DNA from: Sinorhizobium numidicum
Lineage (GTDB): Bacteria > Pseudomonadota > Alphaproteobacteria > Rhizobiales > Rhizobiaceae
Direction of reading: 5' to 3'
Assembly: GCF_029892045.1 (NCBI RefSeq)
Contig: NZ_CP120368.1
Span: 1,114,001 to 1,178,000, forward strand
Length of the DNA stretch: 64,000 nt
How positions within the stretch are numbered: the stretch's first letter is position 1; each line of letters begins with the position of its first letter. The notes under the pieces are model-generated. The model searched no databases. It saw nothing but the letters and a program-made list of their open reading frames with translations, and had not been told where the DNA came from. Positions 56,558 through 64,000 of the stretch are shown here, piece by piece. The translations under genes were made by a program, and so were the position numbers.

Positions 56558-57409
56558 ATGAAGGTAATTGGCCTCAATATCCATCCGCTGAAGAGCGGCC
56601 GCGCCGTTCCGCAATCGACCGTGACGGTCAGCCTCGACGGGCTGGCTGGCGACCGGCGTTTCATGGTGGTCGAACCGGATGGCCGCTTCGTTACGCAGCG
56701 CGAATTGCAGGCGCTGGCGCAGGTCGAGGCGATGCATGTCGACGGCGGCGTAAACCTGAAAATGAATGGCAATGAATTATCCGTTCGGTTCGATCCAGAC
56801 AGGCGGCTCGATATCCGTGTCTGGTCAAGCGACGTCGATGCGGCCGTTGCCGATGACACCGTCAACGAGACGCTTTCGGGCTGGTTCGGACGACCTGTCA
56901 AGCTGGTTCATATGGACGAAGGGGCAGAGCGCTTCGTCGGCGCCGAATGGGCCGGGACGGCGGCGCCGGTCGGCTTCGCGGATGGCTTCCCTACCCTCAT
57001 CACCACCACCGGCTCGCTGGCCGACCTCAACAACACACTTATCGAGAAGGGTCAGGAACCGGTCGGCATGGACCGTTTCCGCACGAATATACTGGTGGAT
57101 TGCGATGAGCCCTGGGCGGAAGACTTCTGGGAAAGTCTGGAGATCGCCGGCGTCGTCTTCGATCTCGTCAAGCCTTGTGCCCGCTGCATCATGACCACAC
57201 AGGACCAGACCACCGGCGAGCGCATCGGCGGCAATCCGATCCAGGGGCTTTCCGAAAAACGCATGTCTGCCGATCGCCGGGTGCCGGGCGTGCTCTTCGG
57301 TTGGAATGCGGTGCCGCGAGGCGAGGGCAGCGTGAAGCTCGGCGACGAGGTCAAGGTCGTCCGTCTCCGCGGCGAACGCTGGCCGATGAAGATGCGGAAG
57401 CTCGACTGA
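56558..57409 (+). CDS. MOSC domain protein
   Basis: A 283-residue protein with the MOSC N-terminal beta-barrel (LNIHPLKSGRAVPQSTVTV, LAGDRRFMVVEPDGRFVTQRE in parts) and the MOSC domain, including VDCDEPWAEDFW and the conserved cysteine in VKPCARCIMTTQDQ. This fits YcbX/mARC-type molybdenum-cofactor enzymes that reduce N-hydroxylated compounds. Single gene; the partner electron donor is not nearby and no 2Fe-2S domain is fused. Confidence 0.88.
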   Translation: MKVIGLNIHPLKSGRAVPQSTVTVSLDGLAGDRRFMVVEPDGRFVTQRELQALAQVEAMHVDGGVNLKMNGNELSVRFDPDRRLDIRVWSSDVDAAVADDTVNETLSGWFGRPVKLVHMDEGAERFVGAEWAGTAAPVGFADGFPTLITTTGSLADLNNTLIEKGQEPVGMDRFRTNILVDCDEPWAEDFWESLEIAGVVFDLVKPCARCIMTTQDQTTGERIGGNPIQGLSEKRMSADRRVPGVLFGWNAVPRGEGSVKLGDEVKVVRLRGERWPMKMRKLD

Positions 57410-57546
57410 GCCGTTTTGATCCGGACGAACGGCGGCTTCGACGGCGCCCACCATCAATTCCCGTGATCACACGGTCAATTTAATTCGTTTCCCTCAACAT
57501 AAGCCCTGCCATAGGATGGCCCCTCACGAAAATCGGAGCCTTTTCC

Positions 57547-58785
57547 ATGTCCGCTGTTTCCTCCGCCGCCGCACGCCCAGTTGACAGCGGGAGTCTTCCC
57601 TGGCTGATCATCGCCGCCGGCTCTATCGTCGCAATGTTCACTTTCGGTCCGCGATCCGCCATGGGCTTCTTCCAACTGCCCATGCTTGCCGAGACCGGAT
57701 GGGACAGAACGACTTTCGGCCTCGCGATGGCACTCCAAAACCTCTGCTGGGGTCTCGGCCAACCGTTCTTTGGAGCAGTAGCGGACAAGTTCGGCACATG
57801 GCGCGTATTGGCGCTGTCCGGGCTTCTCTATGCTGCCGGCCTCTTCCTCATGGCGTTCGCGAATGCGCCGATCTGGCTGCATATCGGCGGCGGCGTGCTT
57901 GTCGGCCTTGGCGTAGCGTCAGGCTCCTTCGGTATCGTGCTGTCGGCCTTCGCCCGCAATGTCGCGCCTGAACAACGCTCGTTTGCCTTCGGCATCGGCA
58001 CGGCGGCGGGATCGGCCGGCATGTTCCTGTTCGCACCGCTGAGCCAAGGGCTTATTTCCGCCTATGGCTGGTCCGATAGTCTCGTCTATCTGGGTGTGTT
58101 GATGCTGCTGGTCCCTTTCTTCGCAATCCCGCTGCGCGGCAACGCCGCTTCGGGCCGGCAGTCGGAGATGCTTTACAAGCAAACCATCGGCGAGGCGCTG
58201 AAGGAGGCGCTCGGCCATAAGAGCTACCTGCTGCTTGTCTCGGGCTTCTTCGTCTGCGGCTACCAGGTTGCTTTCATCACTGCCCATTTTCCCGCCTATA
58301 TCGGCGATATTGGCATCGACGCCCGCTATGCCGTGATCGCTCTCGCGCTGATCGGCTTCTTCAATATCATCGGTTCGCTCTCGGCTGGCTTCATCGGTCA
58401 GCGCTATTCGAAGCCCTATTTCCTGGCGCTGATCTATCTTGCCCGTTCCGTGGCCGTCACCGCCTTCCTGCTGCTGCCCCAATCGCCGACCTCGGTCATC
58501 ATCTTCGCGATCGTCATGGGCCTTCTGTGGCTGTCGACCGTGCCGCCGACCAACGCTTTGGTGGCGATCATGTTCGGAACGCGGCATCTCGGTTTGCTCG
58601 GCGGCATCGTGTTCCTTTCCCACCAGATCGGTTCTTTCCTGGGGGTCTGGATGGGCGGCTATCTCTATGACCGCTTTGGATCCTATGATCCCGTCTGGTG
58701 GCTGGGTGTTGCGCTCGGGGTGTTTGCGGCCATCGTCCATTGGCCGATCGAGGAAAGACGCGTTTTGCGCCCGGCCATGGCTTAA
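57547..58785 (+). CDS. major facilitator superfamily transporter
   Basis: A 412-residue permease with twelve hydrophobic segments. The loop 2-3 motif is PFFGAVADKFGTWRVLAL and the matching C-half loop is SLSAGFIGQRYSKPYF. The pattern is close to the oxalate/monocarboxylate-type subgroup (GFFQLPMLAETGWDRTTF). Substrate unknown. The ATG follows GGAGCCTTTTCC. It is followed by a hairpin and the nadA operator. Confidence 0.9.
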   Translation: MSAVSSAAARPVDSGSLPWLIIAAGSIVAMFTFGPRSAMGFFQLPMLAETGWDRTTFGLAMALQNLCWGLGQPFFGAVADKFGTWRVLALSGLLYAAGLFLMAFANAPIWLHIGGGVLVGLGVASGSFGIVLSAFARNVAPEQRSFAFGIGTAAGSAGMFLFAPLSQGLISAYGWSDSLVYLGVLMLLVPFFAIPLRGNAASGRQSEMLYKQTIGEALKEALGHKSYLLLVSGFFVCGYQVAFITAHFPAYIGDIGIDARYAVIALALIGFFNIIGSLSAGFIGQRYSKPYFLALIYLARSVAVTAFLLLPQSPTSVIIFAIVMGLLWLSTVPPTNALVAIMFGTRHLGLLGGIVFLSHQIGSFLGVWMGGYLYDRFGSYDPVWWLGVALGVFAAIVHWPIEERRVLRPAMA

Positions 58786-58799
58786 CCGGCAAAGAATTC

Positions 58800-58830
58800 G
58801 ATGCGCCCGACAATTGTGGGCGCATCGTTC
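58800..58830 (+). terminator. hairpin after the MFS gene
   Basis: Stem GATGCGCCC/GGGCGCATC with a nine-base loop, followed by GTTCTTG. The T tract is weak, but it separates the MFS gene from the nad operon. Confidence 0.6.
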
Positions 58831-58893
58831 TTGAAATCTGTCACAAAACTTTCTAAATCAGTGCCCGCGGCTCAGCCGCTTTTGTTTTGACCC

Positions 58894-58918
58894 AATTATG
58901 CTCAATCTGAGCATAATT
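58894..58918. promoter_or_regulatory. NadQ-type operator of nadABC
   Basis: AATTATGCTCA-ATC-TGAGCATAATT is a perfect 11+3+11 inverted repeat 35 bp before nadA. It agrees with the motif I recall for NadQ, the Rhizobiales repressor of NAD synthesis. A nadQ gene is not in the window. Confidence 0.8.
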
Positions 58919-58952
58919 GACACTGCCGGGGACGGCGGGAGAGGAGAGCCCG

Positions 58953-60032
58953 ATGACCAGTCTTGACCTCCGTGCGGACGTAGCTACGGCTCCGACATTC
59001 GCAAGCGCCGCGGCGCGCTTCGGCGTCATCGAAAAGCCGGATCTCGCCTTCACGCCGGCCGTCGCCAGCGAAACGGCGCACCTCTATGAAAAGGTCAAGG
59101 ATTTCATCCCCGCCATCGAATGGGCTGCCTACGCGCCTTATGTTCACGCGATCAATCGGCTGAAGAGGGAGCGCAACGCCGTTATCCTCGCGCATAATTA
59201 CCAGACGCCAGATATCTTCCATTGCGTCGCCGACATCGTCGGCGATTCGCTGCAGCTCGCGCGTGACGCGACGAAGGTCGGTGCCGAGATCATCGTCCAA
59301 TGCGGCGTTCACTTCATGGCCGAGACCTCGAAGCTTCTCAATCCGGAGAAGACTGTGTTGATACCTGACGCCAAGGCCGGCTGCTCGCTTTCCGAATCGA
59401 TCACCGGCGCGGATGTGCGGCTTCTCAAGGAGCGCTATCCGGGCGTTCCGGTGGTGACCTACGTCAACACCTCGGCTGAAGTGAAAGCGGAGACGGATAT
59501 CTGCTGCACCTCCTCCAACGTGCTTGCCGTCGTCGAAAGCCTGCAATCCGATACGGTGCTCTGCATTCCCGACGAATATCTCGCGATGAACGTCGCGCGC
59601 CAGACCAACAAGAAGATTCTCACTTGGAAAGGCCATTGCGAGGTGCACGAGCGCTTCACGGCGACCGAACTCCTCGCCTACAAGGAAGCCAATCCGGGCA
59701 TCGAGATCATCGGCCATCCGGAATGCCACCCGGATGTCATCGCGGTCTGCGATTTCGCCGGCTCGACTTCGGGCATGATCAACTACGTCAAGGACAAGCG
59801 GCCGCAAAAGGTACTGCTCGTTACCGAATGCTCGATGGCATCCAATATCCAGGCGGAAGTCGAGGGCGTCCAGTTCGTCAAACCTTGCAATCTCTGTCCG
59901 CACATGAAGCGCATTACGCTGCCGAAGATCCTCGACAGCCTGCTCAACATGACGGAAGAGGTTCTGGTCGACCCGGCAATTGCCGGCCGCGCCCGCCTTG
60001 CGGTAGAGCGCATGGTGAACCTCAAGCAGTAA
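58953..60032 (+). CDS. nadA: quinolinate synthase
   Basis: A 359-residue 4Fe-4S enzyme that condenses iminoaspartate with dihydroxyacetone phosphate to quinolinate. [29 protein letters not shown] (in parts), the cysteine regions [18 protein letters not shown] and KPCNLCPHM, and [11 protein letters not shown] are family features. The ATG follows GAGAGGAGAGCCCG. First gene of nadABC, behind the palindromic operator. Confidence 0.96.
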   Translation: MTSLDLRADVATAPTFASAAARFGVIEKPDLAFTPAVASETAHLYEKVKDFIPAIEWAAYAPYVHAINRLKRERNAVILAHNYQTPDIFHCVADIVGDSLQLARDATKVGAEIIVQCGVHFMAETSKLLNPEKTVLIPDAKAGCSLSESITGADVRLLKERYPGVPVVTYVNTSAEVKAETDICCTSSNVLAVVESLQSDTVLCIPDEYLAMNVARQTNKKILTWKGHCEVHERFTATELLAYKEANPGIEIIGHPECHPDVIAVCDFAGSTSGMINYVKDKRPQKVLLVTECSMASNIQAEVEGVQFVKPCNLCPHMKRITLPKILDSLLNMTEEVLVDPAIAGRARLAVERMVNLKQ

Positions 60033-60090
60033 TCGACAGGCGGGGTCGTATCGCCCCGCACTCATGCATGCGTTGGAGGAGTACCGAGCC

Positions 60091-61689
60091 ATGCTGACCG
60101 ACCACTTTCGCCCGCAATCCTTCAATGGAATCGATGACATCGTCATCGTCGGCGGCGGCCTCGCCGGGCTTTTTTGCGCGCTGAAGCTGGCGCCGCGTCC
60201 CGTCACCATCCTGGCCGCCGCTCCGATCGGCCACGGCGCTTCGTCGGCCTGGGCACAAGGCGGGATCGCTGCGGCCATGAGCCGGGGCGACACATTCGAA
60301 AAGCATGTCGCCGACACCGTCGCTGCCGGGGCAGGCATCGTCGATGGGAAGATGACCCGGATGATGGTCGCCGAGGGACCGGCGCGCATCCACGATCTGC
60401 TTGAATATGGCGTGCCGTTTGATCGCGACCTGGAAGGCAGCTTGCTGCTTTCGCGCGAAGCCGCGCATTCCGAGCGGCGGATCGTCCGCGTCAAGGGCGA
60501 CATGGCCGGAAAGGCGATCATGGAGGCACTGATCGCCGCCGTTCGCAGAACGCCGTCGATTCGTGTGCTCGAAGGCTATGTGGTCGAGGAACTGGTGCGC
60601 GAGGGGCGGTTCATTTCCGGCGTCATAGCGCGGCCGGAGGCCGGTCAGGCGAAGAACCGCGTCTCCTTCCCCGCACGCGCCGTCGTCCTCTGCTCGGGCG
60701 GCGTCGGACATCTCTATGCCGTCACCACCAATCCTTGGGAGGCCTGCGGCCAGGGCGTCGGCATGGCGGCGCGGGCAGGGGCCATCATCGCCGATCCGGA
60801 ATTCGTCCAATTTCACCCGACCGCGATCAATATCGGCAAGGACCCGGCGCCGCTCGCGACGGAAGCATTGCGCGGCGACGGCGCCATCCTCGTCAATTCG
60901 GCGGGAGACCGTTTCATGCTCGACATCCATCCCGATGGCGAGCTCGCGCCGCGGGACGTCGTTTCGCGTGGCGTCTTTGCCGAGGTGCAGGCCGGGCGCG
61001 GCGCCTTCCTCGACTGCACGAAAGCCGTCGGCAAGCATTTCCCCGAAACGTTCCCGACCGTCTATGCTTCCTGCCTGGCGGCCGGTATCGATCCGATTAC
61101 GCAACCGATTCCTGTCGCTCCCGCGGTCCATTATCACATGGGCGGCGTGCTGACCGATGCGGAGGGCCGCACTTCGATCGACGGCCTATGGGCGGCAGGC
61201 GAGGTGACTTCGACCGGTGTGCACGGTGCCAACCGCCTCGCTTCCAATTCGCTGCTCGAGGCGGTCGTCTTCGCGGCCCGCATTGCGGAAAACATCAAAG
61301 GCACCTTGCCGGCAGCGAAGCTTGCCGAATGGGGGGACAATGCCGGCGAGAACGATGATCCGGTAACGGTCGAAGACAGCCCGCCCTTCAAGGTTCTGCG
61401 TGCGCTGATGAGCGAGTGTGTCGGCGTCGTTCGCAGCCGCGGCGGCCTGACGCGGGCGATCCGCGAGATCGCGGCGCTGGAGCGCGCCAATAGCCGCCTG
61501 CGCTTCGCCAATATCATCACGACCGCCAAGCTGATCGCCGTCGCAGCACTTCAACGGACCGAAAGCCGTGGTGGCCACTTCCGTGCCGATTGCCCAACGG
61601 AGCGCAGGGAATGGCAGCGACGCACCTATCTGACGCTGGCACAGGCGGAGAGATTGGCTGCGGAAGCGGCCGAGACCGAGCCGGCATGA
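60091..61689 (+). CDS. nadB: L-aspartate oxidase
   Basis: A 532-residue flavoprotein that oxidises aspartate to iminoaspartate for Nad[20 protein letters not shown] binds [40 protein letters not shown] (in parts), and [25 protein letters not shown] (in parts) are the fumarate-reductase-like catalytic parts. ATG 60091 is used because GGAGGAG lies nine bases upstream; ATG 60064 is also in frame. Confidence 0.95.
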   Translation: MLTDHFRPQSFNGIDDIVIVGGGLAGLFCALKLAPRPVTILAAAPIGHGASSAWAQGGIAAAMSRGDTFEKHVADTVAAGAGIVDGKMTRMMVAEGPARIHDLLEYGVPFDRDLEGSLLLSREAAHSERRIVRVKGDMAGKAIMEALIAAVRRTPSIRVLEGYVVEELVREGRFISGVIARPEAGQAKNRVSFPARAVVLCSGGVGHLYAVTTNPWEACGQGVGMAARAGAIIADPEFVQFHPTAINIGKDPAPLATEALRGDGAILVNSAGDRFMLDIHPDGELAPRDVVSRGVFAEVQAGRGAFLDCTKAVGKHFPETFPTVYASCLAAGIDPITQPIPVAPAVHYHMGGVLTDAEGRTSIDGLWAAGEVTSTGVHGANRLASNSLLEAVVFAARIAENIKGTLPAAKLAEWGDNAGENDDPVTVEDSPPFKVLRALMSECVGVVRSRGGLTRAIREIAALERANSRLRFANIITTAKLIAVAALQRTESRGGHFRADCPTERREWQRRTYLTLAQAERLAAEAAETEPA

Positions 61690-61747
61690 CGCGCAAACGG
61701 ACGTCTGCAAACCTCGCAATGACCCGCGACAATCTTGGAACAACGTC

Positions 61748-62650
61748 ATGACCGTAGCCCTTCGTCCGGAACTACCCGCCCTTATGGTCGAGGAGCAGGT
61801 CAGAGCCGCGCTCACCGAGGATCTCGGCCGGGCGGGCGACATCACCACGCTCGCGACCATCGGCCCGGAAATGACGGCTACGGCGGATATGCGCGTCCGC
61901 GAAGCGGGCGTGATTGCCGGGCTGGAACTGGCGCGCACGACCTTTCGCCTGATAGATCCGGCGATCCGCTTCGAGACGCTGGTCGCCGACGGTGATCGCG
62001 TCGCGCCCGGTACGACGATTGCCCGGATCTCGGGCCGCGCCAGGGGTGTGCTTTCGGCCGAGCGGGTAGCGCTCAATTTTCTCATGCACCTCTCGGGGAT
62101 CGCGACCTATACGGCGAAGTTCGCCGACGAGATCGCCCACACGGCAGCCAAGGTCTGCTGCACGCGCAAGACGATCCCGGGCCTGCGCGCTCTCGAAAAA
62201 TATGCGGTACGTCTCGGCGGCGGCTCCAATCATCGCTACGGCCTCGATGACGCAGTGCTGATCAAGGACAATCACATCGCCGTTTCCCGCGGCGTCGCCA
62301 GCGCCATCCGAGCGGCGCGCGCCTATTGCGGCCATCTCGTCAAGGTCGAGGTCGAAGTGGATGGTCTTGCGCAGATGCGCGAGGCACTGTCCGCTTCCCC
62401 TGACGTGATCCTGCTCGACAACATGGGGCCGGATGTGTTGCGCGAGGCCGTCGCCGTCAATGCCGAACATTGGGGATTGAGCGGCGGCGACTACGCGGGC
62501 GACCCCCGCCGCACGCGGCTCGAAGCCTCAGGCAATGTCAGGATTGAAACGATTCGGGCGATGGCGGAGACCGGCGTCGATTATATCTCGACATCGAAGA
62601 TCACGATGGCTGCGCCGACCCTCGACATCGGGCTCGACATTTCCCTTTAG
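61748..62650 (+). CDS. nadC: nicotinate-nucleotide pyrophosphorylase
   Basis: A 300-residue phosphoribosyltransferase that converts quinolinate to nicotinate mononucleotide. EDLGRAGDITTLATI at the start, LNFLMHLSGIATYTAKF, the KTIPGLRALEKYAV active-site segment, and VEVEVDGLAQMREAL with DVILLDNMGPD follow. It ends the nadABC operon, completing de novo NAD synthesis from aspartate. Confidence 0.96.
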   Translation: MTVALRPELPALMVEEQVRAALTEDLGRAGDITTLATIGPEMTATADMRVREAGVIAGLELARTTFRLIDPAIRFETLVADGDRVAPGTTIARISGRARGVLSAERVALNFLMHLSGIATYTAKFADEIAHTAAKVCCTRKTIPGLRALEKYAVRLGGGSNHRYGLDDAVLIKDNHIAVSRGVASAIRAARAYCGHLVKVEVEVDGLAQMREALSASPDVILLDNMGPDVLREAVAVNAEHWGLSGGDYAGDPRRTRLEASGNVRIETIRAMAETGVDYISTSKITMAAPTLDIGLDISL

Positions 62651-62909
62651 TTTTCTTGCAAGTTCGCCGTAAACGGGCGGGAGACGGTTTCGCAGGCGGC
62701 TCTCCATCGCTCTACTGAAGCGGCAAACGGAGCGCGGCCCGACGGTCATCGGTGTGCCGCAATCTTAGCGGCACACCTTGGACGGGCCTCGGACAGCCTG
62801 GCTGCTTAGGTGCAGACGGTGATATCCAGCTTTCCGCGTCCGGACCGATCATTCTTGAAATAAGTCGGGCATCGCAGGTTTGTCGCCCTGTGGGGGCGAT
62901 CAGTATCAC
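62651..62909. other. region after nadC with a strong hairpin
   Basis: No gene is supported. GGTGTGCCGC/GCGGCACACC with a seven-base loop at 62751-62777 is a ten-base-pair perfect stem and the best candidate for a transcription stop of nadABC, though no T tract follows. Confidence 0.5.
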
Positions 62910-63018
62910 CACTACAGCGCGGTGCGTCTTTTCAGACGCAAAAAGGTCGCTGTAGCATTTTGAATAGCTGCATGTTTTTATTCCTAGATCGGCTCCGATT
63001 TAAGGAAACATGCAGTAG
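62910..63018 (+). repeat. intergenic palindromic repeat, copy 1
   Basis: About 109 bp containing CTACAGCG/CGCTGTAG arms around an inner TGCGTCT/AGACGCA stem, then TTTTGAATAGCTGCATG and a GGAAACATGCAGTAG end. An inverted second copy lies at 63789-63897. Confidence 0.8.
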
Positions 63019-63265
63019 AGTGACGGCAAGCATTATGTTCTCCCTGCGCAGTCGGGAGGTAGCCCGTTTTCAAGTGTAGCCAGTCCGTCGGAAATTTGAG
63101 GTGCATTCAATTTTCGGCTCAAGGGCTGCAACTTCTCCGAGTTTGGGGGAACGACACTGGCAGCCGCGCGTTGTTCCCCTTTTCACCGCAGAGCGGGGAT
63201 GGGAAACGACATGCGCGTCTCCTGTCCACATCCCACGTTGGCTTACGAGAATCGAGGATGGATCA

Positions 63266-63787
63266 ATGATGACCAGAATGCTGATCGCAATCGCCTTTGC
63301 GGCGGGTATGGCGGCCGCTGCTTCGGCGCAACAATCCTCGCAGACTGCCACCGCCAATTTCATCGGCAAGGATGGAAAGGAGACGGGACGCGCCACCTTG
63401 ACGGCCGCCCAGAAGGGTGTGCTGATCGAGATGGAGGTCAGCGATCTGCCGAAGGACACCTGGGTTGCCTTCCACGTCCATGAGGCGGGGCGCTGCGACG
63501 CCGCGGGAGGCCACGAGTCGGCCGGCAAGCACTTCGCCGGTCCGGATGAAAACGTGGAGCACGGCTTCCTCGCGGCACATGGCCCGCATGCCGGCGACAT
63601 GCCGAACCAATATGTCGGCGCCGATGGCGTGTTGCGCACACAGGTGTTCAACAGTTTCGTGTCGCTCGACGACAAAGGGACTGCCATTCGCGGTCGCGCC
63701 TTGATGATCCATGCGCGCTCAGACGACAACCGCAGCCAGCCGGCGGGCGATGCGGGCGAGCGCCTGGCCTGCGCCGTCATCGAATAG
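63266..63787 (+). CDS. sodC: periplasmic Cu,Zn superoxide dismutase
   Basis: A 173-residue secreted enzyme: signal peptide MMTRMLIAIAFAAGMAAAA (cleavage near ASA-QQ). The metal ligands lie in WVAFHVHEAGRCD, ESAGKHFAGPDENVEHGF and the HGPHAGDMPN segment, and the final cysteine (LACAVIE) would pair with the one in GRCD. It converts superoxide to peroxide and oxygen outside the cytoplasm. It stands alone between two inverted copies of an intergenic repeat. Confidence 0.94.
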   Translation: MMTRMLIAIAFAAGMAAAASAQQSSQTATANFIGKDGKETGRATLTAAQKGVLIEMEVSDLPKDTWVAFHVHEAGRCDAAGGHESAGKHFAGPDENVEHGFLAAHGPHAGDMPNQYVGADGVLRTQVFNSFVSLDDKGTAIRGRALMIHARSDDNRSQPAGDAGERLACAVIE

Positions 63788-63788
63788 T

Positions 63789-63897
63789 GCGCTATCGCAT
63801 GTTCCGTAAAATGTAGCCGGTTTAAGGATAAAAACATGCAGCAATTCAAAGTGCTACAGCGACCTTTGTGCGTCTGAAAAACCACGGCTCTGTAGTG
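63789..63897 (-). repeat. intergenic palindromic repeat, copy 2 (inverted)
   Basis: Read on the minus strand this matches the 62910 copy closely over its length: the AGACGCA-AAAGGTCGCTGTAGCA block, the TTTGAAT-GCTGCATG block and a GGAACATGC end. It begins two bases after the sodC stop. Confidence 0.8.
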
Positions 63898-64000
63898 CGG
63901 AATGAGGAAAAGTGCGCGGTTTCCGCCCGCATCATTACTTTGGATGGATTCGATCTAAAGTAATCGTGGTCTAACGCCCCCCGACCTGAGCCCCGGGGCC

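Overview
The window looks like a chromosomal segment of a Sinorhizobium/Ensifer-type alphaproteobacterium. It is GC-rich and carries a RIME-like intergenic repeat, other rhizobial palindromic repeats, a RopA-type porin, an aqpS-containing arsenic operon, the rkpK-lpsL surface-polysaccharide pair, a Pho box in front of phoX and a NadQ-like operator in front of nadABC. From memory the core gene order (slt-dapA-smpB-rpoZ-rsh-acpS-lepB-rnc-era-ars-rkpK/lpsL-recO-phoX) resembles the S. meliloti chromosome. No database search was possible.

Layout. 1-4.5 kb: two small membrane/exported proteins, a glutathione S-transferase, a frameshifted DUF2147 gene, a Sel1-like protein, a HisC-type aminotransferase and a PilZ protein. 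4.56 kb: tRNA-Ser(GCT). 4.65 to about 21.7 kb: an accessory island. It begins with a P4-type integrase that a frameshift has separated from its catalytic tyrosine, then decayed ORFs, a frameshifted IS110-family element and an orphan IS end. The cargo follows: a LysR regulator, an Stc2-like Rieske demethylase with its reductase, a truncated flavin oxidoreductase, a betaine-type ABC importer, a ProC paralogue, a TetR regulator, a full-length StcD/DgcA-like flavin oxidoreductase and a DddQ-like cupin (DMSP-lyase superfamily). The island ends with a Tn3-family transposase scar. 22-64 kb is mostly core: porin, lytic transglycosylase, dapA, smpB, NYN protein, rpoZ, rsh, acpS, lepB, rnc, era, the ars operon, GDPD, cfa, tex, rkpK, lpsL, an ArsR/SRPBCC/VOC cluster, an L,D-transpeptidase, recO, phoX, a DUF2339 membrane protein, HD and MOSC proteins, an MFS transporter, nadABC and sodC.

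The most interesting part is 10.3-20.8 kb. It reads as a betaine catabolic system. The importer brings in a quaternary ammonium or sulfonium compound; the Rieske pair removes one N-methyl group; the flavin oxidoreductase removes another; the ProC paralogue suggests a proline-derived product. One TetR-family gene heads the transport operon and faces the oxidoreductase-cupin pair across two ATGTACAT palindromes. A cupin carrying the expected DMSP-lyase metal and tyrosine residues inside such a locus is unusual for a rhizobium and raises DMSP or a related betaine as a substrate.

Three genes in the first 9 kb (DUF2147, integrase, IS110 transposase) are each broken by one missing base, at short homopolymers, so sequencing error should be excluded before they are treated as true pseudogenes.
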